Below are positions 43,832 to 51,619 of a stretch of 64,000 nt of DNA, piece by piece. The DNA comes from Chryseobacterium sp. MEBOG06. Its GTDB lineage: Bacteria > Bacteroidota > Bacteroidia > Flavobacteriales > Weeksellaceae. Position numbers and translations under genes: made by a program. The stretch is taken from the NCBI RefSeq assembly GCF_021869765.1, contig NZ_CP084580.1, positions 992,001-1,056,000 on the forward strand, written 5' to 3'. The notes under the pieces were generated by a model. The model saw only the letters and a program-made list of their open reading frames with translations. It made no database searches and was not told the DNA's origin. Numbering within the stretch: position 1 is the first letter of the stretch; each line of letters starts with the position of its first letter.

Positions 43832-44300
43832 ACCATAAAAGGCACAAAAATTTTAAGTAAAATAGCTTTAAACCCTTAAAGTTTAAAAAAAGCATATACT
43901 ATTTATTCACAAAGGTTTCCTGACCTTCGTGATATAGATTTTTTACATTAAAGCTTATTAAAATACCTTTGGGTTTCTTCATTAAGTTAATATAGTTTAT
44001 AAGCTGGACGCGATGAATATCACTCGGTTGAACAACTGATTTTTAATTCAATAACAATTAAATCTTCAACTAAAAAGTCACAAAAGAAATCATGATTAAT
44101 CTCTTTTCCTTTGTAATGTACCGGAACTTTCAACTCAGATTGCTTAATCTGAATTCTTCTTCCAGACATTTATGTTACACACTTTCCAATAAACCGGAGC
44201 CTGGAATTTTGCGAACTTCTATGCAGGCACTATTTATCTTATAAGTCAAATCTGTAAAAAAGGACTGTATAACCATAAAATCTTTTGTGACTTTTGTGGT
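43832..44300. repeat. imperfect inverted repeats enclosing the GxxExxY remnant
   Basis: The left end (43832-43856) reads ACCATAAAAGGCACAAAA then ATTTTAA. The complement of the right end (44276-44300) reads ACCACAAAAGTCACAAAA then GATTTTA. They match at 16 of the first 18 bases, then again after a one-base gap. The two ends enclose the decayed gene at 43899-44240, like a small mobile unit. Confidence 0.6.
43899..44240 (-). pseudogene. decayed GxxExxY family (nuclease-fold) gene
   Basis: Three blocks in different frames can be joined: VRKIPGSGLLESV with a stop where the motif Tyr should be, then HKCLEEEF; SGRRIQIKQSELKVPVHYKG and INHDFFCDFLVEDLIVIELK; and SDIHRVQLINYINLMKKPKG, ILISFNVKNLYHEG. 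Together they follow the GxxExxY protein layout, including a D...ExK pattern of the PD-(D/E)xK nuclease fold. At least one stop and two frameshifts break it, so it cannot make the full protein. The function of intact members is not established. Confidence 0.85.
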
Positions 44301-44306
44301 GAAAAT

Positions 44307-45554
44307 TTAAACCGTTGGGATAATTTTTCCTGAAACTTCACCGAAACCTACTCTGATTCCGTCTTTCTCTGCCCATGCTTTCATGGTAACGGTATCATTA
44401 TCTTCAATGAATTTTCTTTCTTCACCGTTGCTTAATGATAAAGGGTTTTGTCCTCTCCAGGTAAGTTCCAGCATAGATCCGAATGATTTCGGATCGCTTC
44501 CCGAAATAGTACCGCTTGCATAAAGATCACCTACCTCAACGTTACATCCGTTTACTGTGTGGTGAGCCAATTGCTGGGTCATATTCCAGTACATATGCTT
44601 GTAATTGCTTTCGCTGATGAGGTTTTGATCCCCGTTTTCAGGTTGTATATAAACTTCAAGGTTAATATCGTAATTTTTATCACCTTCAAATTTCAGATAA
44701 TCAAGAACTTCAGGATCCTGCGTTGGAGATGCTGTTCTGAATGGTTCTAATGCTTCAAGAGTAACTACCCATGGGGAAATAGATGAACCGAAGTTTTTCG
44801 CAAGGAATGGCCCTAACGGAACATATTCCCAAGATTGAATATCTCTTGCAGACCAGTCATTGAAAACGACCATTCCGAAGATGGCATCTTCTGCATCTTT
44901 TGTAGAAATACTTTCTCCCATCTCTGTATTTTTATTGATGATGAAAGCCATTTCCAGTTCGAAATCCAATTGCTTACATGGTCCGAAAAGAGGCTTGTCT
45001 TCATCAGCAGGCTTCATTTGTCCTTTTGGGCGGTTGATGTCTGTTCCGGAAACAACAATAGAAGAAGCTCTCCCATGGTAACCTACCGGTAAATGTTTCC
45101 AGTTTGGTAACAGCGCATTGGCTGGATCACGGAACATTTTTCCTACGTTGGTTGCATGCTCGATGCTGCTGTAAAAGTCTGTATAGTTCGGGATGTGAAT
45201 CGGCATCATCATTTTAACCTTATCCAGGTCATAGAATGCCTCTTCAATTGTTTTCTGGTCTTTCGATAATATGGATCCTTCCTGCAGTAAAGTCTGGATT
45301 TTTGTACGAATAGCATTGGTAACAGGTTTACCCAGTTCAATAAATTCGTTGATGGTGTAGGCTTCAAAAACATTGTCGTCTAATCCTTCAATGTCGTCAA
45401 AATAACCAAGATCATACAATGTTGCAAGATCAATAACCTGGTCTCCGACTCTTGTACAGCATCCGATATATTCTTTATTAAAAACTGCTACCCCGAAAGG
45501 AATATTATGTATTGAAAAATCCGAATTTGAGGAATAGTCTACAAATGATTTCAT
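44307..45554 (-). CDS. fahA: fumarylacetoacetase
   Basis: A 415-residue enzyme that hydrolyses fumarylacetoacetate to fumarate and acetoacetate, the last step of tyrosine/homogentisate breakdown. Active-site and metal residues are visible: FYSSIEHATNVGKMF (His and metal Asp just before, about residues 134-147), GYHGRASSIVVSG, CKQLDFELEMAFII (metal Glu pair, about 205), and FNDWSARDIQSWEY followed by GPFLAKNFG (metal Asp and Lys). Length equals the eukaryotic-type enzyme. It is read in the same direction as hppD with a small unknown gene between them. Confidence 0.96.
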   Translation of the reverse strand: MKSFVDYSSNSDFSIHNIPFGVAVFNKEYIGCCTRVGDQVIDLATLYDLGYFDDIEGLDDNVFEAYTINEFIELGKPVTNAIRTKIQTLLQEGSILSKDQKTIEEAFYDLDKVKMMMPIHIPNYTDFYSSIEHATNVGKMFRDPANALLPNWKHLPVGYHGRASSIVVSGTDINRPKGQMKPADEDKPLFGPCKQLDFELEMAFIINKNTEMGESISTKDAEDAIFGMVVFNDWSARDIQSWEYVPLGPFLAKNFGSSISPWVVTLEALEPFRTASPTQDPEVLDYLKFEGDKNYDINLEVYIQPENGDQNLISESNYKHMYWNMTQQLAHHTVNGCNVEVGDLYASGTISGSDPKSFGSMLELTWRGQNPLSLSNGEERKFIEDNDTVTMKAWAEKDGIRVGFGEVSGKIIPTV

Positions 45555-45596
45555 AATTTTAGATTTAAGTTAGATTAAATAACACCCCTGAGATGT

Positions 45597-46058
45597 TTAT
45601 TTTGCCTTTTTAGAATATGATTGTTCATCAATCCATCTGTCTTTGGTATTGACATCAATAAGATACAGAATATTATCCTGTCTTGTTAGTAATAACATTT
45701 TGGTAACCGGCAGAGGTACTTTTTTATTTTCAAGCATATCTGCTCTCAGAGAGATCATATTTTTCTTTCTGACAATATCGCCTGTAAAAACATTGGAACT
45801 GCTTTCTCCGGTAGCTTTATCATCAAAAATCTCTACATAAGTTGCATTATTTCCCTTGATAATAATGAAATCTCTTTCCGTATGATCGGCTTCATCTTTG
45901 ATGAAAACGAATTTCTTGTTGTCAATACTTACCTGTTCAAGATTCTGATTGATGCCTTTTCTTTCTTCAAGTCTTTTAAGAATTGCATTCAGAGTTCCAT
46001 ATTGAGCTTTTAGCCCTAATGTCCCAAAGAATAAAATTCCGATTAAAAATTTTCTCAT
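45597..46058 (-). CDS. small exported protein of unknown function in the tyrosine cluster
   Basis: A 153-residue protein with a signal peptide (MRKFLIGILFFGTLGLKAQ). The mature part is a basic, beta-rich domain with no motif I recognise. The ATG at 46058 is chosen because the signal peptide starts there; a longer frame begins at 46106. It sits between hppD (70 bases upstream) and fahA (42 bases downstream) on the same strand, so it is probably co-transcribed with the tyrosine-degradation genes. Its role in the pathway is unclear, because the pathway enzymes are cytosolic. Confidence 0.75.
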   Translation of the reverse strand: MRKFLIGILFFGTLGLKAQYGTLNAILKRLEERKGINQNLEQVSIDNKKFVFIKDEADHTERDFIIIKGNNATYVEIFDDKATGESSSNVFTGDIVRKKNMISLRADMLENKKVPLPVTKMLLLTRQDNILYLIDVNTKDRWIDEQSYSKKAK

Positions 46059-46128
46059 ATACTGTGTTTTATAAAAAAGTTTTGCCAGAATATGGTATCC
46101 TGACAAAACTTATATTTTTAATGTAAAA

Positions 46129-47259
46129 TTAAAGATTACCTCTTCTTTCCTGCTCTCTTTCTAATGCTTCGAAAAGAGCTTTGAAGTTTCCGGCACCAAA
46201 ACTTTGTGCACCATGTCTTTCAATAATTTCGAAAAATAGAGTAGGGCGGTCTTCTACAGGCTTGGTAAAGATCTGAAGTAAGTACCCTTCTTCATCATGA
46301 TCAATAAGTATACCTAAATCCTGAAGTTTTTTCAAATCTTCATCAATGTGGCCTACTCTTTCAGGGACCATGTTGTAATAAGCTTCCGGTGGAGCAGAGA
46401 GGAATTCTACACCACGTTTTTTTAACTCGGTTACTGTATGGATGATATCTTTAGTAGCCACAGCAATGTGCTGTACTCCTTCTCCTTCATAGAAGTCAAG
46501 ATATTCTTCTACCTGAGATTTCTTTTTACCTTCAGCAGGTTCGTTAATCGGGAATTTAGCAAATCCGTTTCCGTTAGACATTACTTTAGACATCAATGCA
46601 GAATATTCGGTATTGATCTGCTTGTCATCGAAAGAAAGGATGTTCACAAATCCCATTACTTTTTCGTACCATTCTACGGTAGGGATCATTCTGTTCCAGT
46701 CTACATTTCCCACACAGTGGTCTACGTATAATAAACCTGCTTCTTCAGGCTTATAATCACTTTCCCACTTTTCATACCCAGGCATAAAAGCACCGTTGTA
46801 ATTTTTTCTTTCAATAAACATGTGAACGGTTTCTCCATACGTATAGATTCCGGACATTCTTACCTCACCATGCTCATCAGTTAAAGTTACAGGCTCTAAA
46901 TAAGGTTTTCCACCTCTTTTAGTTGTTTCTTCGAAAGCTGCATAAGCGTCATCTACCCAAAGTGCCAAAATTTTTACTCCGTCACCATGTTTTTTTACGT
47001 GCTCGCTGATAGCGGAGTCAGAAGAAAGTCCTGTTGTTAAGACCAATCTAATTTTTCCCTGTTGAAGCACATAAGATGCACGGTCTCTTACTCCTGTTTC
47101 AGGACCAGCATATGCTACAGACTGAAAACCGAAAGCGGTTTTGTAATAATGGGCAGCCTGTTTTGCATTTCCTACATAAAACTCAATGTAATCCGTACCG
47201 TTAATTGGTAAGAAATTTTCTGCTTGAGCAATTTTCTCGGCAAATGTAAGTGTTGACAT
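46129..47259 (-). CDS. hppD: 4-hydroxyphenylpyruvate dioxygenase
   Basis: A 376-residue Fe(II) enzyme that converts 4-hydroxyphenylpyruvate to homogentisate. Two vicinal-oxygen-chelate halves are present. The iron ligands of the second half are visible: VDHCVGNVDW (His, about residue 176), GVQHIAVATKDI (His, about 257) and LFFEIIERHG (Glu, about 337). The C-terminal helix FGAGNFKALFEALEREQERR, which gates the active site, is intact. Two near-identical palindromes lie 79-132 bases upstream. It begins a run of minus strand genes ending with fahA. Confidence 0.96.
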   Translation of the reverse strand: MSTLTFAEKIAQAENFLPINGTDYIEFYVGNAKQAAHYYKTAFGFQSVAYAGPETGVRDRASYVLQQGKIRLVLTTGLSSDSAISEHVKKHGDGVKILALWVDDAYAAFEETTKRGGKPYLEPVTLTDEHGEVRMSGIYTYGETVHMFIERKNYNGAFMPGYEKWESDYKPEEAGLLYVDHCVGNVDWNRMIPTVEWYEKVMGFVNILSFDDKQINTEYSALMSKVMSNGNGFAKFPINEPAEGKKKSQVEEYLDFYEGEGVQHIAVATKDIIHTVTELKKRGVEFLSAPPEAYYNMVPERVGHIDEDLKKLQDLGILIDHDEEGYLLQIFTKPVEDRPTLFFEIIERHGAQSFGAGNFKALFEALEREQERRGNL

Positions 47260-47337
47260 ATTTTCTCTTTTACTTTTATTTTATTGGTATGCAAATTACA
47301 AAAATCTTAGACATTGCGAAAATATAACCCTGGAATG

Positions 47338-47353
47338 ATTAAATATATTTAAT
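47338..47353. promoter_or_regulatory. palindrome 1 upstream of hppD
   Basis: ATTAAATATATTTAAT is a perfect 16-base palindrome. Its 14-base core TTAAATATATTTAA recurs with one change 37 bases further upstream. Confidence 0.5.
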
Positions 47354-47373
47354 ATAACATTAAAGAAGAGTTT

Positions 47374-47391
47374 ACTTAAGTATATTTAAGT
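47374..47391. promoter_or_regulatory. palindrome 2 upstream of hppD
   Basis: ACTTAA-GTATAT-TTAAGT is a dyad whose core TTAAGTATATTTAA differs from palindrome 1 by one base. The pair looks like twin sites for a dimeric regulator. Confidence 0.5.
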
Positions 47392-47462
47392 TTCATATGT
47401 TTAAAACCAACCTCTTACATTTGTAATACAAAACACAAGTGAAAAAAAATATTTCGAACATG

Positions 47463-47497
47463 AAAGCCGCAGAATTAATTTGCGGCTTTTTTATTTT
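47463..47497 (+). terminator. + strand hairpin with T tract between hppD and the next gene
   Basis: AAAGCCGCA pairs with TGCGGCTTT over 9 bases, followed on the + strand by TTTTATTTTTT. A TACATTTG box on the + strand lies about 45 bases earlier, so a very short + strand transcript is possible. Confidence 0.6.
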
Positions 47498-48289
47498 TTA
47501 GGTCGTTTCTATCTTTCTGTTTAATCTTCCGGCATCCGGATTGTAATTGTCCCAGATCTTCCAGGTATTATCTATTTTCTTGATAAAATAAATTTGCATA
47601 TTCAATTGATTGACAAAGTGTTCTTCTCCTGTTTCTCCTACTTTGAAAAGTAGGTTCCAGAATTCCTGAGATTCCAGAATTTTTTTATCAGGTTCATCAG
47701 TTACCACATGAATGTCAAAAACTTCGTAGTTTGAACGGTTGTTTTTGGTTACCAGATGAAAGTCCTTTTCACAGAGTTCTTTGCTGAATTGTGAAACTCT
47801 TTCCAAAAATGGAGAATCCTCAAATACCAGATCTTTGAACAGATCAGTGTTATGATTGGGGAACTGTTTACAAAACTCAAAAGCAGTAGCACAGTAATCA
47901 TAAACCATCTGAGTAACAAATGAAAGTTCATCTGCATCCTGACTTTCTTCCTGTTTGTCTTTTAGTATATGAATATAGTCATTAAGCTCTTTGTACCCCA
48001 GAAAAATACATATCTTATCCAGGGTCTTTAAGAATCTCAGATCATTATGAGTTTTATCCTGATAATCATTTTCAAAAAAACGCTGCAGGGTGACATGAGA
48101 AATAGTATTTCCAATTTCAAATTTTTTTCCTCCTTTTAGTTCTTCAGCTTCAGATAGCTCGTTCTTAATAATTTCTGAAAGAATAATATAATGGCTTCTT
48201 TTCCATTCAGTCACATTCCCCAAAACAGAATTCCTTACTTTCGAATGCTTTACAATTTCTTCTCTTATCGAATTATATATAGTCTTCAA
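47498..48289 (-). CDS. probable DNA-binding regulator-like protein, TTG start
   Basis: A 263-residue protein without a named family that I know. Residues about 50-105 (ISHVTLQRFFENDY, then FLKTLDKICIFLGYKELNDY) match the HTH-like N-terminal module seen in many Bacteroidota regulators (LSxxTLxRFF...LxxIxxFLGYxxWxxF). The C-terminal 150 residues are alpha/beta and unassigned. The frame opens with TTG at 48289; no in-frame ATG exists before the conserved part, and the first upstream stop is at about 48335. It lies between hppD and the CoA-transferase genes and could regulate them. Confidence 0.65.
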   Translation of the reverse strand: MKTIYNSIREEIVKHSKVRNSVLGNVTEWKRSHYIILSEIIKNELSEAEELKGGKKFEIGNTISHVTLQRFFENDYQDKTHNDLRFLKTLDKICIFLGYKELNDYIHILKDKQEESQDADELSFVTQMVYDYCATAFEFCKQFPNHNTDLFKDLVFEDSPFLERVSQFSKELCEKDFHLVTKNNRSNYEVFDIHVVTDEPDKKILESQEFWNLLFKVGETGEEHFVNQLNMQIYFIKKIDNTWKIWDNYNPDAGRLNRKIETT

Positions 48290-48424
48290 TTTGCTTGTTT
48301 TATAAAGAGTTTTATCAAAAATACTGCCAAAAGATTAGTGCTTTTTTATCTTTTGCTGGCTTGTATTAAAAATATGTTTTGAATTTTGCATCAAAAGATT
48401 TACCATTGCTTTATTGGTTGGCTG

Positions 48425-49699
48425 TCAGTTTTTAAATCTTTCAAAAGCAGCCCTTTCTAACATTTCCCTGTCATCAGGATGTGCAATGCTGATCAGCTCC
48501 TGTGCCCTCTGGCGCAGATTTTTCCCATATAGATAGACTGTTCCGTATTCAGTAACGACATAGTGAATGTGTCCTCTGGTGGTGACCACACCAGCTCCCT
48601 GCTTGAGATAAGGGACAATTCTGGAAATACCTTTTTTTGTTCTGGAGGTTATTGCAATGATGGGTTTTCCCTCTTCTCCTAATGCAGCACCTCTCATGAA
48701 GTCCATCTGCCCACCAATACCACTGTATTGAAGTGTCCCGATAGAATCCGCACATACCTGGCCGGTCAGGTCTATTTCAATAGCAGAATTGATCGCTACC
48801 ATTTTTTTATTTTTCATAATATTGATCGGGAAGTTAACCTCGCTCACATCTCTGAATGCAAAAACGGTATTATCATCTACATAGTCATACAGCTTTCGGG
48901 TTCCGAAGCAGAAACTTGTAATGGTTTTATTATCGTTGTAGCCTTTATATTTATTGTTGATGACATCATTCTGAATCAGATCAATAACTCCGTCGCTCAG
49001 CATTTCTGTATGAATTCCCAGATCTTTGTGATTGGTTAAACATTTTAAAACTGCGTCAGGAATTGTTCCGATCCCCATCTGAAGGGTAGATCTGTCCTCA
49101 ATAAGCTCTGCCACATTTTTTCCGACAAGCATTTCCTCATGGCCAACCTTTGTTCCATAGTCTATTGTTGGTAACTCTTCTTCATGCCAGACCAGCTTAT
49201 GAATTCTGCTAATGTGGATCATACCGTCTCCGTGTGTTCTGGGCATTTTGGGATTAACGACCGCAACAATGATTTTCGCAGTATCCACAGCGGATCTTGC
49301 AATATCTACTGAAGTTCCCAATGTGCAAAAACCATGTCTGTCTGGCAGAGAGACGGTAACTAATGCCACATCTAGCGGGAGAATATTTTTTCTGAACAAA
49401 ATAGGGATCTCACTTAAGAATACAGGAACAAAGTCTCCTCTGTCTGAATTTACGGCATCACGCACAGGTGTAGAAACAAATAAAGAGTTGATAAAGAAAC
49501 TGTCTTTGTATTCTGGTTTTGCGATTTCTACATTTCCCTGCTGAGTAATAGAAACCACTTCTACATTTTGCAGCCGGGCTGACTGTCTTGCCAGTTCATC
49601 AATCAGATAATTTGGAGTACACGCACTTCCATGGAAAAATACACGGTTGCCACTTTTTATGGTATATATCGCTTCTTCTGCAGTTATGTAATTAGGCAT
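48425..49699 (-). CDS. acetyl-CoA hydrolase/transferase family CoA-transferase
   Basis: A 424-residue class I CoA-transferase of the 4-hydroxybutyrate/acetyl-CoA hydrolase type. Substrate-binding loops are visible (FFHGSACTPNYLIDEL, QMGIGTIPDAVL) and the conserved SGIGGQMDFMRGA near residue 322 is present. The catalytic Glu is expected in the TEMLSDGVIDL segment (about residue 230). In this cluster it could move CoA to acetoacetate or related acids made from tyrosine, but the substrate is inferred only from position. It is separate from its paralogue at 49914 by a terminator. Confidence 0.9.
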   Translation of the reverse strand: MPNYITAEEAIYTIKSGNRVFFHGSACTPNYLIDELARQSARLQNVEVVSITQQGNVEIAKPEYKDSFFINSLFVSTPVRDAVNSDRGDFVPVFLSEIPILFRKNILPLDVALVTVSLPDRHGFCTLGTSVDIARSAVDTAKIIVAVVNPKMPRTHGDGMIHISRIHKLVWHEEELPTIDYGTKVGHEEMLVGKNVAELIEDRSTLQMGIGTIPDAVLKCLTNHKDLGIHTEMLSDGVIDLIQNDVINNKYKGYNDNKTITSFCFGTRKLYDYVDDNTVFAFRDVSEVNFPINIMKNKKMVAINSAIEIDLTGQVCADSIGTLQYSGIGGQMDFMRGAALGEEGKPIIAITSRTKKGISRIVPYLKQGAGVVTTRGHIHYVVTEYGTVYLYGKNLRQRAQELISIAHPDDREMLERAAFERFKN

Positions 49700-49860
49700 A
49701 CTTTATTTTTATACTGTTTTATGAGGTTGTTGATATTATCTTTATCTCATAAAATAGCTGTCTTTCTCAAAGATAATCTTTATAATCATATCTTATTCTA
49801 TATACCTAATTGATTTTAAAAGACTTTTGTCATATTGGATGTATTGTAGAAGGATAAAAA

Positions 49861-49893
49861 AAAAGGACTAGATGCATTGCATTCAGTCCTTTT
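49861..49893 (-). terminator. terminator of the 49914 CoA-transferase gene
   Basis: AAAAGGACT pairs with AGTCCTTTT over 15 bases that contain a second small dyad, then T's on the minus strand. Confidence 0.85.
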
Positions 49894-49913
49894 ATATATA
49901 TTAATAGAAATTC

Positions 49914-51425
49914 TTAATTCAGAATTTCATTTTCTGCTTTTTGTTTCATACTTCCGGTGTCAGCGAAACGTAAATGCCAGCTGAAAGATTCTTCCAGCAG
50001 ATGAGGGGTATGGCCTCCTCTTTCACATGCTCTGTCAAAATAAGATTGAAGTTCTTCTTTATAATCAGGATGAACACAGTTGTCAATGATTTTCTGAGCC
50101 CTTTCTCTAGGAGCTAATCCTCTTAAATCTGCCAGACCTACATCTGTAACCAGAATATCCACATCATGTTCTGTATGATCAGTGTGGGAAACCATAGGAA
50201 GTACGTGAGAGATATTGTTGCCTTTTGAAGCAGCTTGGGTAACAAAAATACTTAAGTAAGCATTTCTGGCAAAGTCTCCGGAACCTCCGATACCATTCAT
50301 TATTTTTGTTCCTCCAATATGAGTGGAGTTTACATTTCCATAAATATCAAATTCAATAGCGGTATTGATGGCGATTACTCCTAATCTTCTGATCAGACCA
50401 GGGGTATTGGAAATGTTCTGAGGCCTTAGCACAAATTTTTCTTTATATTTTGAGAGGTTTCCTAAAACTCTTTCATAGCATTCCTGAGAAACGGTAATAG
50501 ATGATGCAGAGGCAAAACTTAGTTTTCCTGAGTCTATCAAATCAAATGTACTGTCCTGAAGGACTTCGGAAAACATCGTCAGATCATAAAAATTACTATC
50601 CTTGAATCCTGTAAGTACTGCATTGGCTACTTTCCCAATACCTGCCTGAAGAGGAAGCAATCTGTCTGTAAGACGTCCTAAAAGCACTTCATTCTCAAAG
50701 AACCCAAGAAGATGTTTTGCTATTGCTGTTGTCTTTTCATCTGGTTCTGCAATGTCTGCAGGGCTGTCTTTAAGATTGGTGAATACAATGGCTTCAATTT
50801 TATCAGGATCCACCGGAATACTTTTTCTTCCGATTTTGTTCCATGGAGCGACAATTGGAATCACGTTTCTGTAAGGATAATCTTCAGCCTGGTAGATATC
50901 ATGAATTCCATAAACTTCTTCAGGAACTTCTGTATTGATCTCAATGATGACTTTTTTAGCCATAGCCGCAAAGGTCACCGAATTTCCAACAGAAGTAGTA
51001 GGAACGATGCTTCCGTCTCTTTCAATATAGGCTGCCTCTATAATGGCTACATCAATGCTTTGTAGATTTTTGGTATGAAGAAGCTCGGCACTTTCACTTA
51101 AATGCTGGTCGATGAAGAGAATTTCACCTTTATTGATCTTATTTCTTAAAATAGGATCTACCTGAAACGGCATCCTCTTCTTTAACACGTTTGCTTCTGC
51201 CAGTTTTCCGTCGGTACCGTGTCCCAGTGAGGCTCCGGTCATTAAAGTGACTTTAATCTCTTCTGTTTTTCCCCTTTCCGCCAGTGCCGGCAAAATAGCT
51301 TTGCTGTCACCTGCTTTTGTAAAGCCGCTTGATCCTATGATCATACCGTCTTTAATGATTTTTACAGCATTTTCCGCCGTAGTTACTTTTTGGTGCAGGC
51401 TTTCTAATCTGATTCTTTCTAACAT
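49914..51425 (-). CDS. succinate/acetate CoA-transferase (acetyl-CoA hydrolase family)
   Basis: A 503-residue class I CoA-transferase of the Ach1p/SCACT group, which exchanges CoA between succinyl-CoA and acetate or similar acids. IGSSGFTKAGDSKAIL (residues 31-46) is the CoA-binding start, LPLQAGIGKVANAVL lies near residue 265, TMFSEVLQDSTFDLIDSG near 288 holds the catalytic Glu, and GIGGSGDFARNAYLSI near 388 is the glycine loop. Length matches the family (about 500). It is in a separate unit from the shorter paralogue at 48425. A TAAATTTG box lies 85 bases upstream. Confidence 0.92.
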   Translation of the reverse strand: MLERIRLESLHQKVTTAENAVKIIKDGMIIGSSGFTKAGDSKAILPALAERGKTEEIKVTLMTGASLGHGTDGKLAEANVLKKRMPFQVDPILRNKINKGEILFIDQHLSESAELLHTKNLQSIDVAIIEAAYIERDGSIVPTTSVGNSVTFAAMAKKVIIEINTEVPEEVYGIHDIYQAEDYPYRNVIPIVAPWNKIGRKSIPVDPDKIEAIVFTNLKDSPADIAEPDEKTTAIAKHLLGFFENEVLLGRLTDRLLPLQAGIGKVANAVLTGFKDSNFYDLTMFSEVLQDSTFDLIDSGKLSFASASSITVSQECYERVLGNLSKYKEKFVLRPQNISNTPGLIRRLGVIAINTAIEFDIYGNVNSTHIGGTKIMNGIGGSGDFARNAYLSIFVTQAASKGNNISHVLPMVSHTDHTEHDVDILVTDVGLADLRGLAPRERAQKIIDNCVHPDYKEELQSYFDRACERGGHTPHLLEESFSWHLRFADTGSMKQKAENEILN

Positions 51426-51509
51426 GTAATATTGATTTTTATTTAACCACCATTACTTAAGGCTTTGTTATGAAAAATAATGATGATTATAAATGTTAAC
51501 CATTCCTTA

Positions 51510-51517
51510 CAAATTTA
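51510..51517 (-). promoter_or_regulatory. -7 promoter box upstream of the 49914 CoA-transferase gene
   Basis: TAAATTTG on the minus strand, 85 bases before the ATG, next to the hmgA terminator. Confidence 0.4.
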
Positions 51518-51522
51518 CGAAA

Positions 51523-51557
51523 AAAGACACTTTAAACGGGTTATTTAAAGTGTCTTT
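51523..51557 (-). terminator. terminator of hmgA
   Basis: AAAGACACTTTAAA pairs with TTTAAAGTGTCTTT over 7 bases. T's follow on the minus strand. Confidence 0.9.
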
Positions 51558-51619
51558 TATATGTATTTGGTAACAATTTCCTTATGCTTAGGATAGCTTT
51601 TTACATTGTTGTTCTTTTT

